DNA from: Hepsetus odoe
Taxonomy: Eukaryota > Chordata > Actinopteri > Characiformes > Hepsetidae
Direction of reading: 5' to 3'
Assembly: GCA_017165825.1 (NCBI GenBank)
Contig: CM029379.1
Coordinates: 16,843,054 to 16,907,053 of the forward strand
Length of the DNA stretch: 64,000 nucleotides
Under the pieces are notes generated by a model. That model searched no databases. It saw only the letters and a program-made list of their open reading frames with translations, and was not told the DNA's origin. Positions within the stretch are counted from its first letter, which is position 1. Each line of letters starts with the position of its first letter. Positions 44,793 through 56,637 of the stretch are shown in pieces. A program made the translations under genes and the position numbers.

Positions 44793-44990
44793 CTGAACTC
44801 CATGACTGCTTCCGTTCACGGTTTTCTTTGCTTTCTTCCCTTCTTTCTTAAACGGCAAACCGACAGAAAGAGAAAAACGACCGTTAACTCTTCACCCGTC
44901 GCTACGCAACAAGAGCTGTCAAGAAGCAGCCTCGCGGAGCTTCGCACTGATTCGACCAATCACAGAGCGCGACTGATGGGAGGGGCGGGG
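44793..44990 (-). promoter_or_regulatory. candidate proximal trim2 promoter and first exon
   Basis: A locally GC-rich, CpG-containing patch in AT-rich surroundings. It has a GC box at 44982-44990 and a CCAAT box at 44956-44960. On the - strand, the promoter's downstream side contains a short ATG (44803) whose exon would end at a CAG|GTAGGT donor (last exon base 44793). Position, strand and absence of any other gene make a trim2 leader exon the best guess, 10.8 kb upstream of the coding exon. Transcription from this site is inferred. Confidence 0.4.
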
Positions 44991-47185
44991 CTGTAGCTGG
45001 TTTCACTTTTGACCCTAGTTGACCTGAATGAAAGCGCCAATGTCGGAGCTGCATGTTGATGAGGTGAAACCTCCATATGCAGTAAAAAGTTCTGCTTTTC
45101 CTGCTTCTCCTCTGAAATAAAGGGGATTCCCCACCCCCAGAAACAGCTCTTTCTCCTGTGACAAGGCTTTACATGAGAGGTTGGAACATTGCTGTGAGGA
45201 TCTGATTGCATCCAACGTTGAGTGCATGAGTGTGGTCCGGTTCTGAAATACACCACCATGAACACACATTTATTGATAGCGCATTGAAATCAGCTCACTA
45301 GGCACATCCAGCAGAAGCATCAGGAGCAGAGGCAGTCATAGCGATCCCATAACCCACCTCCCTAGTCCTCACTGCTTAGTGACTGTCGCAAGCTGTTTCT
45401 CCTCTGTTTCAGGATGGGCCGTGGTAGATCATTAAGATCTATAAAAATCTATAAGAGGGAAAATGTCATTGCAACATTCCTCCCACTCATAATTCCAATT
45501 TCGAGAATATATCCATAGCTCTGAATTCTCCCAGTGGCATCAGCAAAAAATAATATCGTAAATCATTGAGGACATAGTTTAGGTTACCAACTCCAACAGC
45601 TGGAGCTTTGTCGTGATGGGATGCAGGAGATTCCAAGTTGGAAAATTCCAGCCTCCTTGGTGCAATGAACACAGCCATTGCTGTAGCTGTGAACTGGAAA
45701 ACTGACATCATCTTGGTCTCCTTGGCATTCTGCAGAAGATCACACTGGCCATGTACTACCAGCTACTTTGGGGCAAAATCAGTGCATAAAAGAGACCAAT
45801 AATCCACATCAATCCATCTCAACTGAACAGTCCAATGAGATTATTTATTATTACCAAAAGGTGTTGAGCTACATGAATGGACTGATCTATCATTTTCAAT
45901 AGTGTGTTCTTTAAAAAAATAATCAACATTGAAACTTGATTCAGTATTAGTTTAGGATGAAGAATGAATTGAAACATAGTAAGTGGTTTGGTGATGAGAT
46001 TATGGTGCTTTCTGTAGACAGTACGTTTGTGTCCAAGTGCCTGAAAGGAAGTGGAAAAAAAGGATCTAAACTGGGTGCCTTAGCAGGTTACCTCATGTAA
46101 ATATACTTGTTCTTTCTGAGGGCCAGACTTCTTGAAATAATCAGAGGAGATAATCCTGGCCGTTCCCGCCTAGCTTTTAATTAAGTCAGCACCCTGGGGG
46201 GGTCAGAAGAACTGAGCATATGTAGTCCTGGGACAGTCAATTCAGCTTTTCTTTTTCTTTATTTCCAGTATACTGTAGATCTTATAAAAAAATTAAAAAT
46301 AAAAAAAAACAGCCACATAACTGTGGTTAAGTTTCCCCAATTTGCATTGTAGCAACCCTGACATGGACCTCAGAAGACAAAGCCAGCGAGTAATCACATG
46401 TAATAATCACTTGGAAGCCTCTGCTCTTTTCCTTGACACCTCCTCAACATCAAAATCATCAACAATTTAACATCTCTCTTCAAATTTATGACAGTGCAAC
46501 ACTTGTTCAGTTTTGCTCTCAGTAGATTGTGAGCTGGTTGAAGTACAGATGCACCGATTCAGTCCAAGGTCTTATCAAACAGGCAAGGAGTCATATGGGT
46601 ACAATTTGGGCCAATGAACAACAGACCTCCAGACTGTCAGGGGGAAAAAAACCCCAAAAAACAAAAGATTAAGGCTACCAAATAAGGATGGAAAACTGAT
46701 CAGTCTGCCCAAGAAAAAAGAACAAACCCATATATTTTAAACATACAGATTATAATGTACTTACATGAACTGTACTCTGAGGTTTGTTTATGCAGGAAGA
46801 CACCAAGGGCAACAGTCTTCAGAGAAACAGGAAGTAAAGCGAAGGAAATTGAGAGATTTACAGCTTCCACTTTTCCTTCAGGAGCAAACCCTGACCAACA
46901 TGGGTCAAGAGAGTTCTGCCTTTCTGATAAAGCTCCCTGATGGTGGCAGCTGGTGTGCAATCAATACATACGACTTCGGTTACACCCTGGAGAGAACATC
47001 CAGTCCATCGCAGAGCTTGCCGATCATCTGGCCAATGAAAAAACAAACAATAATCCATCCTAAAAGATCTTTACTCTGTTAGGAAGACGCAGGAGGAGGG
47101 GGAAATGTAGGGATGACCCTTCTCATCACTTTATATCAGTTTATTCAGTACATAATCCTTTTTTAACAAAAGGTACAGTATAGAA

Positions 47186-47462
47186 AAACCCAGCCACTAG
47201 GGATGCACAAGCCAGTGTATTTCTTCGTGCCGGTCCCAAGCCTGGATAAATGGGGAGGGTTACGTCAGGAAGGGCATCCGGTGTAAAAACTTTGCCAAAT
47301 CAATATGCGGACAATGATACAGAATTCCATACCGGATCGGCCGAGGCCCGGGTTAACAACGACCGCCATCAGTGCTGTTAGCCTACAGGGTGCTGGTGGA
47401 AATTGGACTACTGTTTGCCAAAGAGGAAGAGGAGGAAGGCATGTCCGGAGGGATGACGGTAT
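47186..47462 (+). mobile_element. fish LINE fragment (L1/RTE-like untranslated region)
   Basis: Contains GGGAGGGTTACGTCAGGAAG, GGGCATCCGGTGTAAAAACT, CCATACCGGATCGGCCGAGG and CCCGGGTTAACAACGACCGC, which I recognise as a high-copy fish non-LTR element leader. It keeps many CpGs, so it may be fairly recent. Confidence 0.6.
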
Positions 47463-47496
47463 AGAAAAACCAATCAGAACAGAGTTTGTTTACATA

Positions 47497-47917
47497 CAGG
47501 AATGTGCAAAAGTTTCGAGCTACCCCTCATTTTATATATTTGTATATATCTTGTTGGTGCAAAAATTCTATTTAAGGCCTTCCAAACAATCTTTAGATAC
47601 AAGGTTCTAGATAAAGGGGTTCTCAACTCAGTGTTCATCAGCAGTAAAATAATCACCTGATCATCTGGAATCATCTGCACCTGTTTCTTCACTGCTTCAT
47701 GTCTTAAGTTAGACTTTGTTCTGCTTGATGGTTCAGACAGATCACTGTGTGGATTAACCAACAAAAACCAATCAGGTACGGAGACTGCACTGAAAACGAG
47801 CGACAAAAACACTGTGCTTCAGGAAGATCTGTCCCTCAGCAAAAGACTGAAAAATAAAAGTCGGGCCCTTTGGAAAATCTGAAAAGTGAGGGGTGGCTGA
47901 AGACTTGCACAGTCGTG
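47497..47917. mobile_element. non-autonomous Tc1/mariner-type element
   Basis: 421 bp bounded by TA (47495-47496 and 47918-47919). The left end CAGGAATGTGCAAAAGTTTC and the right end reversed, CACGACTGTGCAAGTCTTCA, continue to matching CACCCCTCA-type blocks. No transposase. Confidence 0.72.
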
Positions 47918-48514
47918 TATATCAGTCTTAAAATGCACCTCAAGAGAAACAGGACATTTAATATAAGGGAGAGGATCCTTGTAATTTGAACCACCTCCCA
48001 CAGCTTCAGCACTTACAGCTGATGAAGGGCTTCCATCTCAAACATCCCATTTCTCTTGAAGCATCCTATTTCTGTGCATGCCGGTATGAATGAGTGAGTG
48101 CTTCAGTGACAGAAAGAACAGTTTGAGCAAGAAAAACTGAAGAATAAGTGGAACTAGTGTGTCGTGAAAAATTTAGGACAAAACAGAAAAGAATCCATGC
48201 GTTATCTGAGCCGCTCACCCTGACCAGTGTGATGTTGGGGGTATTCCTGGAGCCTCCAAGGCCATTGCAGGGCAGACTCACAGACAAACACAATAACATA
48301 CAACCATACCAAGGGGGCAATTTAGCATCTGCAGCTTTGTCTGTCATGCAGATCTTTACACTGTGGGAGGAAGCCACTAATCACTGCACCACACACACAC
48401 ACAAATATACATTATATATAAGGTATAGCCAAAATCCATCTCAATATTACCTTTACTTCATTGGATTTTTAATGAGACATGTGAGGTTAGATGTTGCAGA
48501 ATAATAAGTGCAAG

Positions 48515-48686
48515 TGTCTATTCTTGTCACGCAGCACAGCACAACACAACACAATGAAATTCAACCTCTGCAGCTATTGAAAGCGCCCGGGGAGCAGTGA
48601 CGGGGACAGTACCTTGCTCAAGGGTACCTCAGAGCAACCTACTGGTGAGGGAAGCGAATCCCTAACCACTAGGCAACCACTGTCCC
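48515..48686 (-). mobile_element. tRNA-derived SINE (family A), internally deleted
   Basis: The reverse copy keeps the body (GAGGTACCCTTGAGCAAGG) and part of the head (TGGTTGCCTAGTGGTTAGGG), but sequence around the B-box is missing. Confidence 0.75.
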
Positions 48687-48859
48687 ATAATAATGTAGCA
48701 AGATTACAAATCATACACCAATTTGGCCATTTTTGCGTGATACTCAACTACAAAAAAAAAAAAAAAAAAATGCCAGCAGAAACTCCATATATGGTAGTTA
48801 AAGTTTGGCATGTCAACTGACTAAAGTTTCATGACAAACCTACATCAGGCTGATGAAGC

Positions 48860-49170
48860 AGAGCCTCTAAGGTACAAGTGTCCATGTATCTATTAACTGG
48901 GACACAACCTAGGGGGTTTAGAGTCTATCCAAGCACTCTTAGGTCAAAGGCAGAGAAACACCCTGGATAAATCACAAGTTCACTGCAAGGAAGACACATG
49001 GACAGACATTCACACCCACAGACAATTTAGTATCTCCATTCCAACTGGCGTGCATGTCTTTGGACTGTGAGAGGAAACCAGAGCACCCGGACAAATGAGA
49101 TGGAAGAACCGCTCCACACAGAAAGGGGCTGTCCTGACTTCCAGAACATTTGTTGTCCATAGCACCACCG
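48860..49170 (-). repeat. decayed fish retroposon tail
   Basis: Contains CACACCCACAGACAATTTAG, then CATGTCTTTGGACTGTGAGA and GGAAACCAGAGCACCCGGAC, a widespread fish LINE-derived sequence in reverse orientation. Confidence 0.6.
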
Positions 49171-50017
49171 TGTCACCAGTTAAAACACACTATTCAAACT
49201 TAACTTTAACTTAATAAAGATGACCTGCAGATGTTTGAAGGTTAACACCTCTTAAAGCTGCATCTCAGGAAACTGTGATACAATATAATTACAAAGAGGC
49301 TCCCTGATACTTTCGACATTTTTAGCTTAAAACATTTTTTTTAAAACAATCTTTTAAGGTGGAATGCTATATGGCACTCCCTGTTAAGGTAGCTCAGGAT
49401 GTCATGTTTTTATCAAGTCTGTTCTGAAATCAACGCCAAGTTCAAAAAAAGAATAACACATTAGCATCCTCTAGTGGTGGGTGCAGAAAGAGCATTGCAT
49501 GAAAGTTCCAGTATAACAGCTGTAAAGTAGGCAAGAGGCAGCCATTTACAATTTGATCGCATCATCATAAGTATCATGCATCTATTCTTTGACTGGCAGG
49601 GTGTCAGCCAATCAAATTAAAACCCTGATTCATAGCATGTCACTGTTCCCTAGAAACCATGTCTCTGGGGACCTACAAGGTCAAAAAGGGCACAAGCATC
49701 AGTTTCCAGTGTTTAGTAAATCGTTAGGAATCAGCAGTAGATGGAAGACCCTCTCTAGGGTTTCCAGCTTGTCTCCAGTCCAGCTAACGTGCAAGGAAGG
49801 ACCCAGGCTGTCCTGTCTGAGAACTGAACCCAGAGCCTTCTTGCTCTAATCGCTGCAGCACAGAATATATATTGTTCCACCCAAAAACAGGACAGAAAGA
49901 ACCTTTTATTTAAAATGATTTTGGATCATTCTTTATGGACCCCTTTTAGCTCCAGCTTGCTGGTGTACAGAAAGAAACTCCAGGTCTAGTGCAGGTTAGT
50001 GAAGGGAAAGTGAAGGG

Positions 50018-50240
50018 AAAGTGACTAGTTGCCATTGTGAAGCACAGCACACAGGGAACCACAACAAAAATGAAACCTCTGCTTTTCACCTATTCACACT
50101 ATACAGCTATTAAAAGGGCCCAGGGAGCAGTGATGGGGACAGTACCTTCCTCAAGGGTACCTCAAGACAACCGAATGGTCTCAGATTCGAATCCATGACC
50201 CCTGGGGCCTAGTCCCTAAACACTAGACCACCGTGGCCAT
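50018..50240 (-). mobile_element. tRNA-derived SINE (family A, tail type II)
   Basis: Reverse copy with head GGCCACGGTGGTCTAGTGTT, B-box-like GATTCGAATCT and body GAGGTACCCTTGAGGAAGG. Confidence 0.78.
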
Positions 50241-52760
50241 CCTCTTGTCATTCCCCAGCAGTCAATTTATCTCTCTGGAGACTAAATGGTACAGTTAAAA
50301 CTAGATCATGTTTACTAAAAAAAAAAAAAAAAAAAAAAGAAAAAAGGGAAAAATGAAATCTTTTTCTGATCAATAAAAAATTTAACAGGACACTTTATAT
50401 TTCCCCACTATATGCACACACAGTGCAATTGAAAGCTTTGTGCTCTGTTGTATTGCAACATCAAACATGACTAATGCACTTCTGTGCAGGAAGCTTGAAC
50501 GGAGTAGGCATGACGCCACAGAGAGGGTGAACAGCCAATCCACTGCATTTTTAAAGCAGATCTGCAAGCTGCATTATGCCTGGCTTTTATTGGGTTATTT
50601 ATAGAAGTTGACTGGCAGCATGCAATGAATATTTGATGCTGTAAAAGGATTGTTTTGCACGGTACAGTACCGAGATGTCAGGGCTTCTACGGCATGCAGT
50701 TATTAGGATGAAGTACGTCGTCAACAAAAACCAAAAGCACATTGAGAAAAGCAACCTCTGTTTATTTGTGGAGTTTAACTTATTAGGAGAAAACTAAAAC
50801 ACAAATCGTGCCATAACTTCTCCAGTTCTAGTTTTGTTTTCTCTGGTTTTTAGGTCTCTTTGGGTCGCATACACCTGCATACAAAAATTTTAAACTCCTC
50901 CCTTGGTAAAAAACTAATTTTACTAAAAAGGAATATTGGCTTCTTTTCTGATGCTCTGTTTGCGTGTAAGTATAAGGAAATGCCTCCAAACTACAAGTAG
51001 TGTTAACTGATCAGATATCACAGACCAGCTGATAGGTTGAAAAAAATATGCCGCTGTATTCCTTTAAACCCTTCCTCCAAAAACCAGTTGATCCGGTCAC
51101 ATCGAACCACACCAGACAAACATTCAGGTCAGAGTCATCTTTTATAATAATCCTTCTTCAATTTGCATACTATTATCCACCAGCCCCCTGACCCAAACCA
51201 AATCAATTACCACATGCAGCGTCCCCCCATCCACACAGCATCCTGATGACACGTTTAATGAGGCGTTCAGCCTCATCTGAAAAGCCAAGGTTTGGCTAAA
51301 TAAATAGATAAATAAATCAAGAACACAATTTTTCACCAGCCATGCCTGGTGTCTGTAGTTTACTAGGTCTCTGTAGCCAGTGCATGTCATTTGCTCCATT
51401 AATTTCGGACATGTTCTGGTTGATCGGCTGCATCTGGGGCAGCTGGGGCAAAAAAGAAATGTTTTATGGCTTTAATCTTAGCTAGTAGGATCATCTCTGT
51501 CTGGACCGCTGCCCTGTTAGAGGTCAAGGGATGCCGCCTGGAGACGCCGTCTAATTTGTCAAGTCTGTGACAGAACCGACGCTTGAATAAATCAAGAAAA
51601 CACCCAGCAGATTATAGCCTGCTGGGGGCTTTCCTGAAACTCCTTTCTCCATCAGGGTTGTCAGCGCAGCCTATGATGAACCGTCTGAATTAGATTAGAC
51701 TGCACTCGTCCTGCTCTTACGCATCAGGCTCTCATATCCTGCAGTACATCATCCCATCAATTCTGTAGCAGAGCCAAATCTGTTGTAGCTCTTAAAGGTT
51801 TTCCCCACCTTCAAGATACATCACTAAATGGACATTTTCCAAGAATTGGGAGCCTACTTCAGCATCCCTGTATGAGTCAAGTGGGCGCGTTGATGACGAA
51901 CCTTCACCTCTGGTTGGAGATGCCTTCAGTTATTACTTTGCCTCCTGAAAACTTGAATAGAAAAAGTACATTCAAGCATCTTGAATGAAAGACTCAGACT
52001 CAGGTTTAAGAAAAAGAAAACGATACACTGCTTTTCAAATTTTAAATATTCAAAATATATTTATAATCATAATATTTTATAGCCATAAATAACATTATTT
52101 ATACAAAGCTTAAACAAGAAGCCATCCCATATCCGTCTTTAGTGACTTGACTACTTATGGCTGCTGAAAACCTTCACTTTGCGGCGTTAATAATAAAAAG
52201 TTGGCTGAACAACGTAAACACATTTTTTAACCATTTTGGACTGATTTTAACCAGTCTGCAGGTTACAGCAATGCCTAGATGATGAGATTCTCCATGTGAG
52301 AAAAACCAGGCCACTCTGTGCTATAAATACATCGCAGGTCCAGCAAGAAGGTTCTGAACGCGTAGGAGTCGAACAGCACTCAGGAAAGGTGGAAAACTTT
52401 TGGTGGGCTGCAGAATAAAGACCCCAGTATCGCTAATACCTGAGCGGTCAGCTGTTCAACCTATAGTGTTGAATTAATACCTCCAGCAGGGAACGTCCTG
52501 ACTGATGGAGGTTCTTCAACCAGACCACCAAAACTCCTGTTAGCAGGAACCAGATGAGCAATGCATGGACCCTTTACCTGCAGCAGATGATTAGAAATTC
52601 ATAAAGACATGAGATCTTCATCTCCAAACCTCAGATCCAGTTTATGACCCTAGATTCTGTGGATCACTGGTTACTAGGTCCATCAGTCAACTCCCAAAAT
52701 GAGTGCAACACCAAAATTCCAGGACTGAAACTGGATCTGAGGTCTAAAACAGTTTTCCTA

Positions 52761-52787
52761 GATAGATAGATAGATAGATAGATAGAT
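52761..52787 (+). repeat. (GATA)n microsatellite
   Basis: Seven GATA-type units. Confidence 0.97.
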
Positions 52788-53256
52788 CTATGACAAGAAT
52801 CTTAGTACAGGTTAAAGAACCTTTCAAAAGATTTGTATACAGAACCACTGAGGGTTCCACTATGGTTAGGAGTCAGAGAAGCCTTTAAAAGGACCACAGA
52901 GAACTCTTTCAGCCAAGACTGAACCCCTGCACTGTGCAGCTTCAGCAGCAACTGGAGGTGGAGGGCAACTCTTTGGCTGCGTCCAGAAGCGCACACTCTC
53001 ACACTAAGTAGTGCGCCAGAGCAGTTCGTCACAGCAACGGCACATTCGCCCGAGCGAACTTTCAACACTCAACGTTCCAAACTAGTAAAGTACGTGATTT
53101 GAGACGCAGCCCTCGGAACGACCGCACGCGTTATCAGAATGTGACCATTTTTTCTGCAACAGAGACTTTAAACGAGAACCACCCTGCCACTGGGGTTACA
53201 GTCAGCTCGTATGTCAATGTTAAAATCTTCAGATAAACTCTAGAATCATCACTTAC

Positions 53257-53530
53257 GTTTTTCCCGGAGAAGCCAAGCCCGTGGAGCGATCAACTGAAGG
53301 CATTAACTGCTCTGCCCCCCCTCCGCCACAGGCTTTGGTTTAATCCGAGGCTCGGGTTTTATCTTTGATCTCACCCGTTTTCCGGAAAGATCCCGCCTCC
53401 TTGCGATCCAATTGGCTGATCATATCCCGCCACTGGTCTTTCCATTGGGTAATATGTTTAATGCACACGCTCCGTCGAATTAGCCAATCATAGAGCGCGT
53501 AGCAGGAGCCCTTCAGCCAATCAGAACGCG
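53257..53530 (-). promoter_or_regulatory. candidate distal trim2 promoter with clustered CCAAT boxes
   Basis: A GC-rich island. CCAAT/ATTGG boxes lie at 53408-53412, 53411-53415 (together the palindrome CCAATTGG), 53444-53448, 53484-53488 and 53517-53521. An ETS-like CCGGAA lies near 53383, and two CCCGCC motifs lie between. On the - strand a strong donor, AAAC|GTAAGT, closes a putative exon at 53257. No coding exon of another gene is visible between here and trim2, so this may be the distal trim2 start. It could instead serve an unannotated non-coding transcript. Confidence 0.42.
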
Positions 53531-54377
53531 GCAAAGTATGTTTTGTCGGAATGCGGGTGCAAAAAAAAATACATTAAGCAGAGCCGAGCATATGTTGCTT
53601 TTCTGCAGAGGTTTTAAATTATTTATAAGAATTATGTAAATTGTTATATAAAGGCAAGCAAAGTAGAACATTACTCTATATGGAAAAGAACGTGCCCTTT
53701 AATGCAGAAGGTTATATATATATATATAGCAGGGATCCGAGCAGACATAAGGTGAAAGGTGGAGAAACATCCTGGATAGGTCCCAAGTCCATCAAACAGT
53801 CACACCTTTGGAGCTATTAAGCATATCTGGTCAACCCTACATGCACATTTTTAGACTGCAGGAGCATATTGTTAGAAGCTGCCCCGTCTGGGAACGGAAC
53901 CCAGAACCCTTTCACTGCGAGGTGACACATCCAACCACTGCAGAGCTGCACAGTATAGACTCATGTGTTAGATTAAACTCAGTGCTGGGCATGTGTGCCT
54001 CATTTGACAAAAAGCCACTGCATGTTACTGTAATATAACACTATAAAAGTTCATTAAAATCTGTATATTGTAGTAGAATAAAATCTACTAAATCTTTTTC
54101 CAAAATAGCCATGTCTGTCCCTTTGGACTTGACTGAACACTTTGGGCCATTGTAGGAATTTGGGTGGGCTGGTTGGAGGCAAAGGTTGAGATCATCCCTA
54201 GTTACCACGGCAACCCTTCAGCGGCCTGCCCCTAACCCTGGGGAGACAGTTTCCATGCCGACTATCCATTATGCATCAGCCTCATGAAAGCCCTCTGAGG
54301 AGGGGAGAGACAGAACGAAAGTTATTTGCATTTCTTTTTAAAATTGGAATGTTCTTTGATAGGGACAGAAGACTGAC

Positions 54378-54425
54378 AGCGACACACACAAACACACACA
54401 AACACACACACACACACACACACAC
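54378..54425 (+). repeat. (CA)n microsatellite
   Basis: ACACACA tract with AA interruptions. A TTTC tract follows at about 54560-54587. Confidence 0.95.
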
Positions 54426-55399
54426 TTGCTACTGGCAAGGATAATCCCATGAAAGAGTTGCATTTCAGTCTTTGAGAAGCTGACTGGACTCAAAATGAAG
54501 CATTTGCAGCACGCATGACAGCACCAAATGTTATCCTCACTTTTCTTTCTGTCTGTATGTCTGTCTTTCTTTCTTTCTTTCTTTCTCCACAAAAAAGTTT
54601 AACATCTACTATTAGCACCACAAGCACCACAAATTGTGGTTTTATATGGTGAAAGCCATCATTTTTAGCCAGTTTTCTATAGTTACAAGTTAAACAGACA
54701 GTTGTCTTCAACTCTGATATATGCAAATTATGTTTGATCTCATTGGCTGCCTTGTATCATGCCTTGTTCAAAAAGCAGCAAGGCTGAAACACATTAATGT
54801 GAATGGGTGGGTTTAAACTGTTGTAGACTGTCTGATATTCCCATCAGTTATTCAGAATATTGGCTGGGTCCCCCATGGTGCCACCAAAATCACACCATCC
54901 TCCTGAGGCAACCCCTCGAATGCTTTGTCATGCATTTCAAACCTTTCCTGAACAATGTGTGCAGTGAGGCAGGGCTTCATCCTGCCCATTATGGAGAACT
55001 GCTCCCATGAAGGGGTGCACTTGTTTTAAATATCGTTTTCTTAGGAGCCGTTGTCAGTGCTGTATGTATCATCCCTCTACATAAGCATACATGGTCATTT
55101 TTAATATTCTAGCATAGTTTATGACTAGACCACCTTCCCACACCCTCACCAGTCTCACAGGGATTGCCCTTTTTTTGCAAAAGTGGAAGAACACCAGCTT
55201 AAAAAAAAAAAGCTAACACAATACACGCCTCTTTTATTAGACTCTGGAAATAGAATAGTTACTGCACACTCTTACCACATCCTGATTCCTGTAGATGGAA
55301 ATGGTGAAGTGTGTGGAGGTCAGCTATATGGAAGCAGATTCTTCCCAGACATCATCACTAATAAGTCTGAAATACAGATTATTGGTGGTTACTAAAGGG

Positions 55400-55565
55400 C
55401 ACATAGAGAGGCCAGTGAACCTCAATATCAAAAGGTTGTTGGTTTGATTCCCAGTCCAGTGTGTTCCTCTGAGCTACCCTCCCAATTACTTCTCTTCTGG
55501 TACCAGATGTATGACTGCCCCCTGCTGCACTGTGTGTATCGGTCAATTGCAGAAAAAGCTATTTA
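55400..55565 (+). mobile_element. diverged tRNA-derived SINE
   Basis: B-box-like GGTTTGATTCC after a partial head, then CCCAGTCCAGTGTGTTCCTC and CCCCCTGCTGCACTGTGTGT, shared with family A tail type II. Confidence 0.6.
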
Positions 55566-56393
55566 ATGTGGGGCGCCGTGCGCTGGGCTTCATTCACAAT
55601 GACAAACACTTTTGCCTGATACACTCATACCTGTGCAACACTACACATTGTGAATGCTCCATCACCTCAAAGATCAGGCCCATGATGAATACGTTACTAG
55701 GTGATTTAGCAACTCAAAGCCCATAAACATGGCCACCTACAAGATAGAGGTCTCTAAGAAAATGGCAAGATTATTTCCCTCCCAAAAAGTAGCAAATAAA
55801 TAGCAATTCTGTATAAAATGTGTAGAAATGTGTCTCCATAGTTGGTGTGTACTTCCTTCAACCAGGAAACCATGCATTACTGCATGCTTGAAAAGAAGAG
55901 TCAGAAGAGGGTATAATACGGGCATAAGTGTGTGTTTATGTTCTTTTAGGAGCAGACAGTCAGAGAGTCTTTTCTAGGAACTTTCACCCACTCTGCAGAT
56001 CTGCACTTAGCTTCTTATCCCTAATCGCCAACCACTTCTGACCTCTAATCTGAGCAGCAGCCCTCAATGGAGGCCATGAGGCGTAGATGTTAACCCTCAC
56101 TTTGCTTGCATGAAGAAGTGAGAAAAGCAATCTGTTGCTCAATTTGACCATAACTAAGGGGGTCCTGTTAAGAATACGTGGCCATGCTTTCTTTCACTTG
56201 GAATTGTTGTGGGGTTGAACAAGCTTTTCAGCAATGTCAGCAGAAATTATTTTTGTCAAAATACCTCTGTTTATGCCTCTCTCCATCACTGTCACTGAGA
56301 CGAGGATGAGAGGCAACAGTAGAGAAGGGTAGAGTAAAGATCTCTGGGAACTAAAAAAGTATATAATTTTAAACTCTGTATGCACTGTGAAAC

Positions 56394-56637
56394 CATCATT
56401 TTTTCATCATCATCATTTTCTGCCGCTTGTCCCAAACGGGGTTGCGCTGGCGTCCAACCCAGCGCACACAGGGCGAGGACAGGGGACGCACCCTGGACAG
56501 GTTGCCAGCCCATCGCAGGGAGGAGCAGGACGGGGACGGCACCTTGCTCAAGGGTACCTCAGGGCAACCCATTGGGAAGGGGTTCGAACCTCCGATCCTC
56601 CGATCATAGGGCCAACGCCCTAACCACTAGGCCCCTA
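56394..56637 (-). mobile_element. full-length SINE, tail type I, with 11-bp target-site duplication
   Basis: On the - strand: head GGGGCCTAGTGGTTAGGGCG, B-box GGTTCGAACCC, body GCCCTGAGGTACCCTTGAGC, tail GATGGGCTGGCAACCTGTCC and end AAGCGGCAGAAAATGATGAT. Direct repeats CACTGTGAAAC lie at 56383-56393 and 56638-56648 without mismatch. Confidence 0.9.

Larger units (their letters stand above)
44991..53256. other. probable trim2 distal intron
   Basis: Non-coding sequence with a LINE fragment (47.2 kb), a Tc1-type MITE (47.5 kb), two SINEs (48.5 and 50.0 kb), an A run (about 50320-50338), a decayed retroposon tail (48.86-49.17 kb) and a (GATA)n tract (52.76 kb). A repeat-poor stretch runs from about 51420 to 51800. 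No exon was recognised. Confidence 0.45.

Noticed and set aside
44534..44996. Two overlapping + strand frames of 105 and 132 codons
   Set aside because: Different frames of one GC-rich promoter-like patch; no domain, and the motifs fit a - strand promoter better.
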